Assembly (NCBI GenBank): GCA_003240855.1 | Contig: QFNN01000008.1 | Location: 1-50,744 of the forward strand | Length of the DNA: 50,744 nt | DNA from: Sphingomonas sanxanigenens | GTDB taxonomy: Bacteria > Pseudomonadota > Alphaproteobacteria > Sphingomonadales > Sphingomonadaceae | Direction of reading: 5' to 3' | Part shown: positions 18,026 through 25,879 of the stretch, piece by piece | Numbering within the stretch: position 1 is the stretch's first letter | Layout of the letters: each line of letters starts with the position of its first letter | Position numbers and translations under genes: made by a program | The notes under the pieces: generated by a model | Databases searched by the model: none | Told to the model about the DNA's origin: nothing | Seen by the model: the letters and a program-made list of their open reading frames with translations, nothing else

Positions 18026-19391
18026 CCTGGTTCTGGCGGCATTGCTGGCGACCTCGCCCGCACTGGCGCAGGACGCCAAACCTTATGACCGCGCGCTCGC
18101 GGCGGGCTACAAGGCCGAGTTTCTGTGCGGCGGCATTTTTGTTGCGGGCCGGACCGAGCAGCAGATCGAGACCGAGGAGCTGGTAGGCATCTATCCCGAG
18201 TTGGAGCCTGTCGTCCCGACGCTCAAGGCGACGATTGATCGCAACGCCAAGACCGTCTCGGTCGCGTTCGACGACAAGCTGCCGCCGCGCATCGCGGTCT
18301 ATCGCCCCCTCGTCGGCTGCTCGACGCTGCCGATCGGCGCGACGGCCGAGACCGCGCGGCGCGTGCCGCAGCTTATCGTGCTCGACAATGGCCCGCGCGA
18401 TTTTCGTCCCTGGCCGATGGGCGAGCAGAATGCCAGCGCACCGCCCAGGGGCGACGAGGCTGCGCTCGACAAGCTCGTCGCGACCGCGTTCGACAAGACG
18501 ACTTATGGCGCGAATAACGCCACTACCGCCGTGGTCATCCTGCAGGACGGCAAGATCGTCGCCGAGCAATATCGCGACGGATTCGGAAAATATATCGCGC
18601 AGCGCACCTGGTCGGTCGGCAAAAGCGTCGCTGGCACGCTGATCGGCCGCGCCAAGCTGGAAGGCATCCTCGATCCTGCGGCGCCCGCGCCGATCCCCGA
18701 ATGGCAGACGCCCGGCGATCCGCGTGCCGCGATCACCACCGACATGCTGCTCCGTATGGCGTCCGGCCTGCACAGCGACAGCGCCGGCAACCGCACCGAC
18801 GCCATCTATTTCGGCGGCACGACGGTGACCGAGCAGGCGCCGGGATGGCCGCTGGAGGCCGCGCCCATGTCGCGCTTTCGCTACGCCAATAACGACATAT
18901 TGCTGGCCGTGCGCGGCCTGCGCGCGAAGCTGGGCGAAGCGCGGATGCTGTCCTACCCGTTCCAGACCTTCCAGATGCTGGGCATGACGCGGACGGTGGC
19001 GGAGACCGACTGGCAAGGCAATTTCGTGCTTTCCAGTCAGGTCTGGACCACGGCGCGCGATCTGGCGCGGCTGGGTCTGCTCTATGCGCAGGACGGGATG
19101 TGGGAAGGCGAACGCGTTCTGCCCGAAGGCTGGGTGGACTATGTCCGCAAGCCCGCTGGCCCGCAGCCTGAGGAAGGCGCGGGCTATGGTGCGAGTTTCT
19201 GGGTTTTCGGGCCGCAGCAGGGGCTTCCCGAAGGCAGCTTCGCCGCGCAGGGCAATCGCGGCCAATATGTGATGATCGTGCCCGACCGGAAAATCGTCAT
19301 CGTCCGCATGGGCCTCGATTCCACCAAGGCACGCTTCGATATCGCCAAGTTCAGCGCCGACATATTGGCGACGCTGAAACCCGGATCGTGA
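18006..19391 (+). CDS. Exported serine hydrolase of the beta-lactamase / class C family
   Basis: About 461 residues. A signal peptide ends near ALA-QD (residue 21). The active-site motif SVGK (Ser203-Lys206) and the YAN motif (Tyr293-Asn295) are those of class C beta-lactamase-like serine hydrolases, including esterases and 6-aminohexanoate-dimer hydrolase homologues. An N-terminal extension of about 160 residues precedes the catalytic domain. Start taken as the GTG at 18006, overlapping the end of rarA by 20 nt, since it places the signal peptide at the N-terminus. Substrate unknown. Confidence 0.82.
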   Translation: MGVKANSLVLAALLATSPALAQDAKPYDRALAAGYKAEFLCGGIFVAGRTEQQIETEELVGIYPELEPVVPTLKATIDRNAKTVSVAFDDKLPPRIAVYRPLVGCSTLPIGATAETARRVPQLIVLDNGPRDFRPWPMGEQNASAPPRGDEAALDKLVATAFDKTTYGANNATTAVVILQDGKIVAEQYRDGFGKYIAQRTWSVGKSVAGTLIGRAKLEGILDPAAPAPIPEWQTPGDPRAAITTDMLLRMASGLHSDSAGNRTDAIYFGGTTVTEQAPGWPLEAAPMSRFRYANNDILLAVRGLRAKLGEARMLSYPFQTFQMLGMTRTVAETDWQGNFVLSSQVWTTARDLARLGLLYAQDGMWEGERVLPEGWVDYVRKPAGPQPEEGAGYGASFWVFGPQQGLPEGSFAAQGNRGQYVMIVPDRKIVIVRMGLDSTKARFDIAKFSADILATLKPGS

Positions 19392-19398
19392 CGACAAG

Positions 19399-19500
19399 TT
19401 GGACGGCAGCGCCGACCCCGAAAGCGTGCGGGCGATGATCGATCAGGCGCGGGGCTGGAACGCGGGGCGGTCCAAGGCAAAGCCGCGCAAAGCGGGATGA
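19399..19500 (+). CDS. Possible 33-residue small protein coupled to the DUF429 gene
   Basis: An open frame from a TTG at 19399 reads LDGSADPESVRAMIDQA then RGWNAGRSKAKPRKAG and ends with a TGA that overlaps the ATG of the DUF429 gene (ATGA). The basic C-terminus and the perfect overlap make it look translated. However, there is no ATG near the start, no clear ribosome binding site, and the frame is only 40 codons between stops. Low confidence. Confidence 0.25.
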   Translation: MDGSADPESVRAMIDQARGWNAGRSKAKPRKAG

Positions 19501-20369
19501 GCCGCTTCTCGCGTTTCGCGGCAATCGACTGGTCGGGCGCGAAGGGATTGCGCCACAAGGGCATCGCGCTCGCCGTTTGCGGGAAGGGGAGGGACGCGCC
19601 GACGCTCGTTCCGCCGCCCGGGCGCGGCTGGGCGCGGACCGAGATTTGCGACTGGGTGCTGGCGCAGCGCGACGACATTGTGATCGGCTTCGACCTTGGG
19701 CCGGCGCTGCCCTTTGCCGATCGGGGCGCCTATTTTCCCGGCTGGCGCGAGAGCCCTGCCGATGCGCGTGCGCTGTGGGCGCTGGTTGATCGGATGTGCG
19801 CCGACGAGCCCGATCTGGGCGCAGCCAGCTTTGCCGACCATGTCGAGGCCTCGCGCCATTTTCGTCGCCATGGCGGGCGCGTCGGCGATCTGTTCGAGCC
19901 CGGGCGCGGCCGGCTGCGCGCGACCGAATTGGCGCAGCAGGCGCAGGGCCTCAGCCCTTATAGCAATCTCAACCTTGTCGGCGCGGCGCAGGTCGGCAAA
20001 TCGAGCCTTACGGGAATGCGCCTGCTCCACCGCATCGACGGGCATGTGCCAGTCTGGCCGTTCGACGCGCGCGCCGTGTGCGGCCCGGTCGTTGTCGAAA
20101 TCTATACGAGCATTGCCGCGCTCGCCGGCGGCAGGACGCGCGGGCGGACCAAGATGACGAGCTTCGAGGCGTTGAACGATGCGCTCACCGGCCCAGCGAT
20201 CGGCAGTGAACCTTATCCGGCGAGCGGCGCCAGCGACGATCACAGCACTGATGCGCTCCTTTCCGCCGCCTGGCTTCGCGCCAATGCCGGCCGCGCCGCG
20301 CTCTGGAGCCCGCCCGGCATGAGCGACGAAATAGCCCGCACGGAGGGCTGGACCTTCGGCGTCGTCTGA
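19497..20369 (+). CDS. DUF429 protein, predicted RNase H-fold nuclease
   Basis: A 290-residue DUF429 protein. Acidic residues expected of an RNase H-like fold appear in FAAIDWSGAKG near the N-terminus, IGFDLGPALPFAD in the middle, VVEIYTSIAA, and the C-terminal ASDDHSTDALLSAAW motif. Activity has not been shown for the family to my knowledge. The gene ends 16 bases before the tRNA and is the last host protein-coding gene before the prophage. Confidence 0.8.
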   Translation: MSRFSRFAAIDWSGAKGLRHKGIALAVCGKGRDAPTLVPPPGRGWARTEICDWVLAQRDDIVIGFDLGPALPFADRGAYFPGWRESPADARALWALVDRMCADEPDLGAASFADHVEASRHFRRHGGRVGDLFEPGRGRLRATELAQQAQGLSPYSNLNLVGAAQVGKSSLTGMRLLHRIDGHVPVWPFDARAVCGPVVVEIYTSIAALAGGRTRGRTKMTSFEALNDALTGPAIGSEPYPASGASDDHSTDALLSAAWLRANAGRAALWSPPGMSDEIARTEGWTFGVV

Positions 20370-20385
20370 CGCATTGGGGGTGCGG

Positions 20386-20460
<75 letters not shown>

Positions 20461-20575
20461 ACCCATAATGTCGGGTTGTCCACAAGCTTCCCATCCTTTA
20501 CGAATTTCCTAGTTTTTTCGGGCAGTTCGTTGTCCCCGGAAAGACCGGGAATGCACCCGCAAGCCCTAGCCTCGT

Positions 20576-20619
20576 GGGGGTATCGGCGGGGGTATCGCGA
20601 TTCGCAAGTGGGGGTATCG
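20576..20619 (+). repeat. Three direct repeats GGGGGTATCG upstream of the integrase
   Basis: GGGGGTATCG occurs exactly at 20576-20585, 20588-20597 and 20610-20619. The offsets are 12 and 22 bases, about one and two helical turns. They sit between the tRNA (attL) and the integrase coding region, the position of arm-type integrase sites in tyrosine-recombinase phages. I infer arm-type sites or autoregulatory sites. Confidence 0.55.
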
Positions 20620-20620
20620 G

Positions 20621-21940
20621 TTGCTAACCGACAAAGTCTGTCGATCCGCGAAGCCAGGCGAGAAGCCCTACAAGCTGTAGGATGCCCACGGCCTACATCT
20701 ATTCGTCTCGAAGACGGGCTTCAAATCCTGGCGCTGGAAGTATCGGCTCGGCGGCTCGACCGAGAAGCTGCTGGTGCTGGGCCCCTATCCGCAAGTGACG
20801 TTGCTCGATGCGCGCGTGCTCCGGCTGCAGGCGGACGCCATCCGACGGGCCGGCGCGGATCCGGCGGCGCATCCGACCTTCAAGAAGGCCGCACCGTCGG
20901 TGACGCCGGCATCGCCGGCGCCGGTCAAATACAGCTTGAAAACAGCCGGGAAAGACTGGGTCAAGCTGCACAAGACCATCTGGTCGAAGAAGCACATGAC
21001 CAATGTCGAGCGGTGGCTGAAGAACGATTGCTACGCTGCGACATCGGCGAGCGAGCCGCCGTTGTGGGAAGGTCCATTCGGGGGCCTCGAGTTGACGAGC
21101 ATCACAGCGAGGATGGTCCACGACGTGCTGGGGCAGATCGAGGCTCGCGGCGCAGTCGACCAGGCGCATCGGATGCGCCAGCGACTGTCGGGCATCTTCG
21201 CGACGGCGATCGCGGCGGGCTTTGCCGAGAAGGATCCTGCGACGCCGGTCGCAGGCGCGCTGACGAAGCGGCGCAACCGGCACTACCCGGCAATTGTGTC
21301 GCTGACCGAGGCGCGCAGGCTCCTGCAGCAGGTGGAGAACGAGCCGGGGTATCCGCTGATCAAGCTCGCCAACCGCGTCATGGCGCTGACCGCCGTGCGC
21401 TCGGGGGCTTTGCGCCATGCCGAATGGGACGAGCTGGAGGGTCTCGACGGCGACAGCCCGATGTGGCGCATCCCCGCCGCGAAGATGAAGCTCGGCCTGC
21501 AGGAGAAGGACGACGAGGTGTTCGACTTCGTCGTGCCACTGGCGCGGCAGACGGTCGACGCCTTCAAGGTTGCCCGGCGGCTCTCGGGCAACTCGACGTG
21601 GATTTTCCCGGGACCGCGCTTTGCGATGCGGCCGATCAGCGATTCGACGCTCAGCGCGCGCTACCGCAACCTGCCCGAATTCAGCGGCAGGCACGTGCCA
21701 CACGGCTGGCGGACAACCTTCAGCACGATCATGAACGAGCGGGCGGCCGTGTCCGATCAGCGCGGCGATCGCGAAATCATCGACATGATGCTCGCCCATA
21801 TCCAGGAGGGCGTCGAACCGATCTACAATCGGGCGGCGTATATGCCCCGCCGGCGCGAGATCGCGCAGGAGTGGGCGGACCTTCTTCTCGAAGAGATGGC
21901 GCCGGCGGAGCAGCTACTCGAGTCATTCGTGCACCGCTGA
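20621..21940 (+). pseudogene. int: P4-type tyrosine integrase interrupted by an amber codon
   Basis: Reading from TTG 20621, the frame gives LLTDKVCRSAKPGEKPYKL, then TAG at 20678-20680, then DAHGLHLFVSKTGFKSW and the rest. Homologous DUF4102 N-terminal domains have KLYDAxGLxL at this point, so the TAG replaces a tyrosine codon. Downstream the protein is intact: a catalytic arginine in TAVRSGALRHAEW (codon 21398), HGWR (21701-21712) and a terminal YNRAAY near 21823. The next usable start is the GTG at 20774, giving 388 residues without the arm-binding domain. Probably inactive or strongly reduced unless an amber suppressor or readthrough exists. Confidence 0.8.
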
Positions 21941-21959
21941 CGCGCTCGGAGGTGCGGGC

Positions 21960-22664
21960 ATGACGGCGCGCACCATCCACCAGATCCTCACGGGCGCCGC
22001 CGGCGAGAAATATCGCCGGACGTTTCAGCCGGTGCGGCGCAACAGCTTCAACGTCGGCGAGCGCGAGCATCGCCTCTGGCGACCGATCAACAAGAAGGAG
22101 ATCGGGCTGCGGATGAAGGCGGCCGAGCGCTTCGATCGAACGCAAAAGGAAGCCGGCCGGCGCAACGGCCCGCTGGGCCATATTGGGCTTGAGGTTCTGC
22201 GCGAGCTCTACCGCATCGTCGATTACAAGACCGGCCGGCTGGATCCGTCGATCGACTACATCATGCGGCGCACCAGGCGCGCCAGGGCGGCCGTCGTCGC
22301 GGCGCTCGCCCGCCTACGACAACATGGCTTCCTTGACTGGATCAGGCGGACCGAGCCCACCGATCGGGAGGGTGCCGGCCCTCAGGTGCAGCAGGTGACC
22401 AACGCCTACTGGTTCGGATTGCCGAAGTCCGCCGCCGACTTCGTCGCGCGCGTGCTCGGCCGAGCGCCGGCGCCGGCGGACGACGAGCTCCGCCGCGCCG
22501 AAGATGCCGCACGCACCGCCGAGATGATCGCCGCCCTCCCTGTCCGGGAGCGGATGTCGCTGATGATCGACGATCCCAACCTCGCAGAAGTCCTTAGCCG
22601 TTTGGGCGAAGGCATTGAAAGCAGGGGCGCGAGTTCACCAAGCGATCAGAATCCGGCGCTCTGA
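21960..22664 (+). CDS. Winged-helix DNA-binding protein, RepA-like
   Basis: A 234-residue protein with a strong GGAGG ribosome binding site. Its middle part (GPLGHIGLEVLRELYRIVDYKTGRLDPSIDYIMRR, then AALARLRQHGFLDWIRRTEPT) reads as a replication-initiator or regulator winged helix of the kind found in alphaproteobacterial proteins often labelled replication protein A. The tail is charged and helical. In this prophage it occupies the place where a P2-type phage would have its regulator and replication genes, so a role as replication initiator or transcription factor is likely, but no target is proven. Confidence 0.5.
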   Translation: MTARTIHQILTGAAGEKYRRTFQPVRRNSFNVGEREHRLWRPINKKEIGLRMKAAERFDRTQKEAGRRNGPLGHIGLEVLRELYRIVDYKTGRLDPSIDYIMRRTRRARAAVVAALARLRQHGFLDWIRRTEPTDREGAGPQVQQVTNAYWFGLPKSAADFVARVLGRAPAPADDELRRAEDAARTAEMIAALPVRERMSLMIDDPNLAEVLSRLGEGIESRGASSPSDQNPAL

Positions 22665-22767
22665 CGAGATTATGAAAGGACGCGCTGCGCGCGGCGCCAT
22701 TTGAGCGAGGGACGGGGCAACAAACCCGGCGAGAGCGACCAACGGCGGCGCGGCAGCGGCCATCGAA

Positions 22768-22789
22768 CGGCCCGGCTTGCGCCGGGCCG
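22768..22789. other. Perfect 9-bp hairpin in a 269-bp intergenic stretch
   Basis: CGGCCCGGC at 22768-22776 and GCCGGGCCG at 22781-22789 form a perfect stem with the loop TTGC. No T tract follows. It lies between the winged-helix gene and the zinc-ribbon gene; no convincing gene is seen from 22665 to 22933. It may terminate or stabilise the upstream transcript. Confidence 0.35.
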
Positions 22790-22933
22790 GGGCATCCGGG
22801 GGGAGCAAGCGATTTCGCTCGCCCCGAAACGTTGGCCTTCGTCGCGCTCGACCGGCGCCGGGCGATGCGAAGCGCGCGAGACGGGCAATCATCGGGTCTT
22901 CCCAGCCTAAGCCGTTCCGGTTACGCTCAATTT

Positions 22934-23281
22934 GTGAAGGGGACGGGTAAAATCTGGCCGCACTGGCTGCGCAGCGTCGGCGTGATCGTCGACCAGGGCG
23001 TCGTCGTCCGCGTCGCTTGCACCAGTTGCTTGTCGATCTTCGACGTCGACACGCGGGCGATTCTCGAAAAACGCGGCCGCGACTTCTCGCTGATCGACGC
23101 GCGGCCGAGCTGCAAGATCTCGACATGTCGCGGGCGCGGCGTTTTCGTCGCCGCGCGCTCGATGCGCGACCCTTTCGTGACGCTGCTCGGTGCCGGCGGC
23201 GATCCTTGCGGGCTGGACGGCCGGCGGCCGATCGACTTCGAGCCGCCAGAGCCTACGCCGGCGATCGCCGCAGTCGCCTAA
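22934..23281 (+). CDS. Small Cys4 zinc-ribbon-like protein, possible late activator
   Basis: About 115 residues from GTG 22934. The core reads VACTSC, 27 residues, then CKISTC, that is CX2C-X27-CX4C, followed by RGRGVFVAARS. The P2 Ogr and P4 Delta late activators have CX2C-X22-CX4C with a following aromatic segment, so the spacing pattern is similar although the sequence is not. Homologous-looking proteins also exist as chromosomal hypotheticals in sphingomonads, so the phage-activator idea is only an inference. An upstream TTG at 22832 would add 34 low-complexity residues and is less likely. Confidence 0.5.
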   Translation: MKGTGKIWPHWLRSVGVIVDQGVVVRVACTSCLSIFDVDTRAILEKRGRDFSLIDARPSCKISTCRGRGVFVAARSMRDPFVTLLGAGGDPCGLDGRRPIDFEPPEPTPAIAAVA

Positions 23282-23306
23282 ACGGCGCATCGATCGCACC
23301 GATTTT

Positions 23307-23461
23307 TGCATCGGACCTGCATCAAAATGCATCACTGAACGGAGCTGGCGGAAATAAGCCCCGCTGAGCGCGTGCGCCTGCGCGGGGCCGCAGACGTCCG
23401 CGCTCCCCGACTTTCGCGCCCAGCGCCCGCCCGGCTGGCCCAGGCGGCGTGAAAATGCATC
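23307..23461. repeat. TGCATC site cluster (four copies)
   Basis: TGCATC occurs at 23307-23312, 23318-23323, 23328-23333 and 23456-23461. The first three are spaced 11 and 10 bases, one helical turn, and two copies are followed by AAAA. They lie in the 318-bp non-coding stretch between the zinc-ribbon gene and the SOS-box gene. This looks like an operator array or iterons for a phage DNA-binding protein; nothing else is seen in this stretch except the SOS box. Confidence 0.45.
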
Positions 23462-23535
23462 AAAAGCCATGCCAAAAGCACGGGGGCGAGGCGCGGGGGC
23501 AAGCGCGGAGCTCCGCACCGGGTCGAGTTGTTAAT

Positions 23536-23550
23536 GTTCATGTTTTGTTC
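23536..23550. promoter_or_regulatory. Alphaproteobacterial LexA (SOS) box GTTC-N7-GTTC
   Basis: GTTC at 23536-23539 and GTTC at 23547-23550 with exactly seven bases between match the alphaproteobacterial LexA consensus GTTC-N7-GTTC. Another GTTCGTTC follows at 23555. It lies about 50 bases upstream of the next start codon in a locally AT-rich patch, a promoter-like setting. Confidence 0.7.
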
Positions 23551-23599
23551 TAATGTTCGTTCTCGCGCCCGAGTCGATGGGCGCGCGAGGAGCGTGACC

Positions 23600-23971
23600 A
23601 TGAGCATATCGATCGAGGCAGGTGAGGGGCCGACGCTGATCGTCGCCGGCGACGTCGACGCCGAGCTGGCGCTTCCATTCCATGACATTGAGGAGCGCTT
23701 TCTCGTTGCATCGAGCGACGGTACGCTACTTGTCGGCCGCTATGGATATGACGGCAGTTGGACGTTCGCCAGGGCTGTGGAGGGCGCGGGCCTGCTGCGG
23801 ATCGAACGCGAGGGCGACGAGCCGCGCCTGGTGCTCGACTGGGATGTCGAGTGGATTACGATCGCGCCATTCGCCGAAAGATGCACACGCGCGCCGACTG
23901 CGCGGTGCCTGCCTCTCTTTCCAGAGCTTGAGCCGAATGCCGGCGACGACGGCCAATTGCTGACCCATTAA
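23600..23971 (+). CDS. Uncharacterised phage protein under an SOS box
   Basis: A 123-residue protein with a strong GAGGAG ribosome binding site before ATG 23600. It is acidic and predicted mostly beta (LIVAGDVDAELALPFHDIEERF, LLVGRYGYDGSWTFARA, LVLDWDVEWITIAPF). No family recognised. The LexA box 50 bases upstream suggests expression after DNA damage. In phage 186 the LexA-controlled gene tum encodes the antirepressor that triggers induction; this gene could play that part, but there is no sequence resemblance I can claim. Confidence 0.6.
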   Translation: MSISIEAGEGPTLIVAGDVDAELALPFHDIEERFLVASSDGTLLVGRYGYDGSWTFARAVEGAGLLRIEREGDEPRLVLDWDVEWITIAPFAERCTRAPTARCLPLFPELEPNAGDDGQLLTH

Positions 23972-24134
23972 GGCCGGACGCGGTTAGTGCGTAAGCCCGA
24001 GCGAGCCGATCCGCGACGGAGCCTTGCGTGATGCACGGCAGCACGCAAAATCAAAAAGATCAATTGTGGCTAAATTGCCAGGTTGGCTTCGCGAGTCCGT
24101 TGCGTCTATTGACCACGCAAGGGGGATAAGCGCG

Positions 24135-24833
24135 ATGCATAATTCAATATTTGGCATGGTAGCATTGGCCATTTTGGCTCCCACACCGGCGAAATCCGCG
24201 AGCCTCGACTATCAATTTTCTCACGAAGTCGGATTTTCCGGCCAGATTGGCGGCGCGAAGGGATGGGAAATCAGGGACGCCGTACCGTTATTTGATTCCG
24301 CGCTTGGTCAATTGCTCAGTGCGACGCTTGAAGCCAAAATAACCTACACATTTTCGCTGGATTGGGACGCTACCGCTGCAACGCGAGGCGCAATCTACAC
24401 TTATGGCGACTACCAAGCGATTATCTATCAGGATCCGACGCTTGAGCCGATGGTTAACACCGGACTCACCTCAATTAATGCGCCAGTGGCCATGGCGGGC
24501 ACAAGTGGAAGATGGGACGGAGTTCAGTCCTATGAACTGTCCTATACCCTGACGGACGCTGCCCAACTCGCCAAGCTCACGGGGCTGGGATTTTATGACC
24601 AAATTCTGTTTTCGCACATCAATATGTTTGCAGAAAATGACATAGTCGATGGTCCGGCAAGCACGGATGTCGGTGCGAACATGAAGGTCGATTACACGCT
24701 GCGCTTCGCCTATGTGAACGCGGGCGTACCCGAACCTGCAACGTGGGCAATGCTTCTGATCGGCTTTGCAGCAAGTGGCGTGGCCATCCGCCGTCGTAGC
24801 GGGTCTCCTTCAGCCCAGCCGATCGTCCGCTAG
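24135..24833 (+). CDS. PEP-CTERM sorting-signal exported protein (cargo gene 1)
   Basis: A 232-residue protein: signal peptide (about residues 1-22, ending KSA), a beta-rich body in which VPLFDSALGQLLSATLEAKITYTFSL resembles choice-of-anchor E type domains, and a C-terminal PEP-CTERM signal (VPEPATWAMLLIGF, a hydrophobic helix, then RRR). Such proteins are exported, cut by an exosortase and linked to extracellular polysaccharide production. AAGGGGGA precedes the ATG. The gene is clearly less GC-rich than the flanking phage genes and ends only 8 bases from the convergent portal gene. It looks like a moron acquired from a host genome. Confidence 0.85.
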   Translation: MHNSIFGMVALAILAPTPAKSASLDYQFSHEVGFSGQIGGAKGWEIRDAVPLFDSALGQLLSATLEAKITYTFSLDWDATAATRGAIYTYGDYQAIIYQDPTLEPMVNTGLTSINAPVAMAGTSGRWDGVQSYELSYTLTDAAQLAKLTGLGFYDQILFSHINMFAENDIVDGPASTDVGANMKVDYTLRFAYVNAGVPEPATWAMLLIGFAASGVAIRRRSGSPSAQPIVR

Positions 24834-24841
24834 TCCACCCC

Positions 24842-25879
24842 TCACGCCGCGCGCGCGCCGGTCGCCGGCGCCGCCGGCGACGCCGATTGCCGCTCGTAGG
24901 GCGCGAACGCCACCGCTTCCACGCCCAGCCAATCGTTCAGCCCCATGAACCGCCCCTGCAGCGGCTCGATCTCATTCTCGTAGAACACGTCGGCCGCCTT
25001 CGACACGTCGCCGAATCCGCCGCTGTTGGTCGGCACGACGCCGAGCAGCTGCGGCGGCACGCGGTGCGACGCCAGCATGTCGTCGCGCGAGACGTTCTTG
25101 ATGCCGGCGAATTCGTCTTTCGCGGCCACCTCGCTGATCGGGATGATCTGCACGCCGTCCTTTTTGCCGTCGGGCGCGTGGAGGAACAGATTCTTGAAAT
25201 TGCCGACGCCTTTCGATTCTTTCAGCGCCTGGCGGATCGCGTCGGCATCGGCGTTGGAGACGGTCTTTTCGTTCAGATAGAAGACGAAACCGGCATGGCT
25301 GCCGTTTAGGAAATAGCGCCGGCGGAACAGCGTGGCCGCCTCGTTGAGGAAGGCTGACTGCATGGCCGAGAGATATTCGGGCACGCCGTAAATCTCCTGG
25401 CCCGGATGCTCCTCGCTCACGTGGAACACGCGGTCAGCCGGAAACTCATATTCCTGCCGCCACGCCGGCACGAAAAAGAAATGCCCGTCGACGACGCCGC
25501 GCCGCGTGTATCGGCCGAGCGCGTGCTTCATCACCAGCGGCTTCCCCGCCAGATTGTCGCGCCGCTCGACGAAGCCGTTGCCCAGCACCAGATAATCGAG
25601 CGCCCATTTGCTGAACGTCTCGCGATCAAGCCACCGGCTCGGCACGAAATGCTTCACCAGCATGTTGCGCTTCAGGCGGATGCAGCTCGAATGATGCGCC
25701 GCGACATCGAAGCTGCGGACCAGGTCGTGAAACGACACCGGCGGCTCGTACCAGCGCCCGTTGTTCCACACCTCGATGCAATCGAGGATCTGGCGGCGGT
25801 CGAGCACGCTTTCCGGGTCGCCGAAGGTGAAGGCGGTGATGCCCGCCCCGGCGCTGGCGATCGGCAGTTGGTCGGACAT
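24842..25879 (-). CDS. Phage portal protein (P2 gpQ)
   Basis: A 345-residue portal protein of the P2 gpQ / PBSX type, which forms the dodecameric portal ring at the capsid vertex. Typical stretches are FTFGDPESVLDRR, the aromatic WYEPPVSFHDL, LVLGNGFVERR, HVSEEHPGQEIYGVPEYLSAMQSA and ASHRVPPQLLGVVP. The length equals that of gpQ. It overlaps the terminase gene by one base and shares its promoter. Confidence 0.93.
   Translation of the reverse strand: MSDQLPIASAGAGITAFTFGDPESVLDRRQILDCIEVWNNGRWYEPPVSFHDLVRSFDVAAHHSSCIRLKRNMLVKHFVPSRWLDRETFSKWALDYLVLGNGFVERRDNLAGKPLVMKHALGRYTRRGVVDGHFFFVPAWRQEYEFPADRVFHVSEEHPGQEIYGVPEYLSAMQSAFLNEAATLFRRRYFLNGSHAGFVFYLNEKTVSNADADAIRQALKESKGVGNFKNLFLHAPDGKKDGVQIIPISEVAAKDEFAGIKNVSRDDMLASHRVPPQLLGVVPTNSGGFGDVSKAADVFYENEIEPLQGRFMGLNDWLGVEAVAFAPYERQSASPAAPATGARAA

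Noticed and set aside
20476..21963. 495-codon frame overlapping the integrase in another phase
   Set aside because: Integrase motifs are in the other frame, and this frame shows no domain, so it does not rescue the nonsense codon by itself.
22635..23126. 163-codon minus-strand frame over the early intergenic stretch and the zinc-ribbon gene
   Set aside because: Low-complexity Arg/Pro/Ala translation, no start signal, and it conflicts with the Cys4 gene on the other strand.
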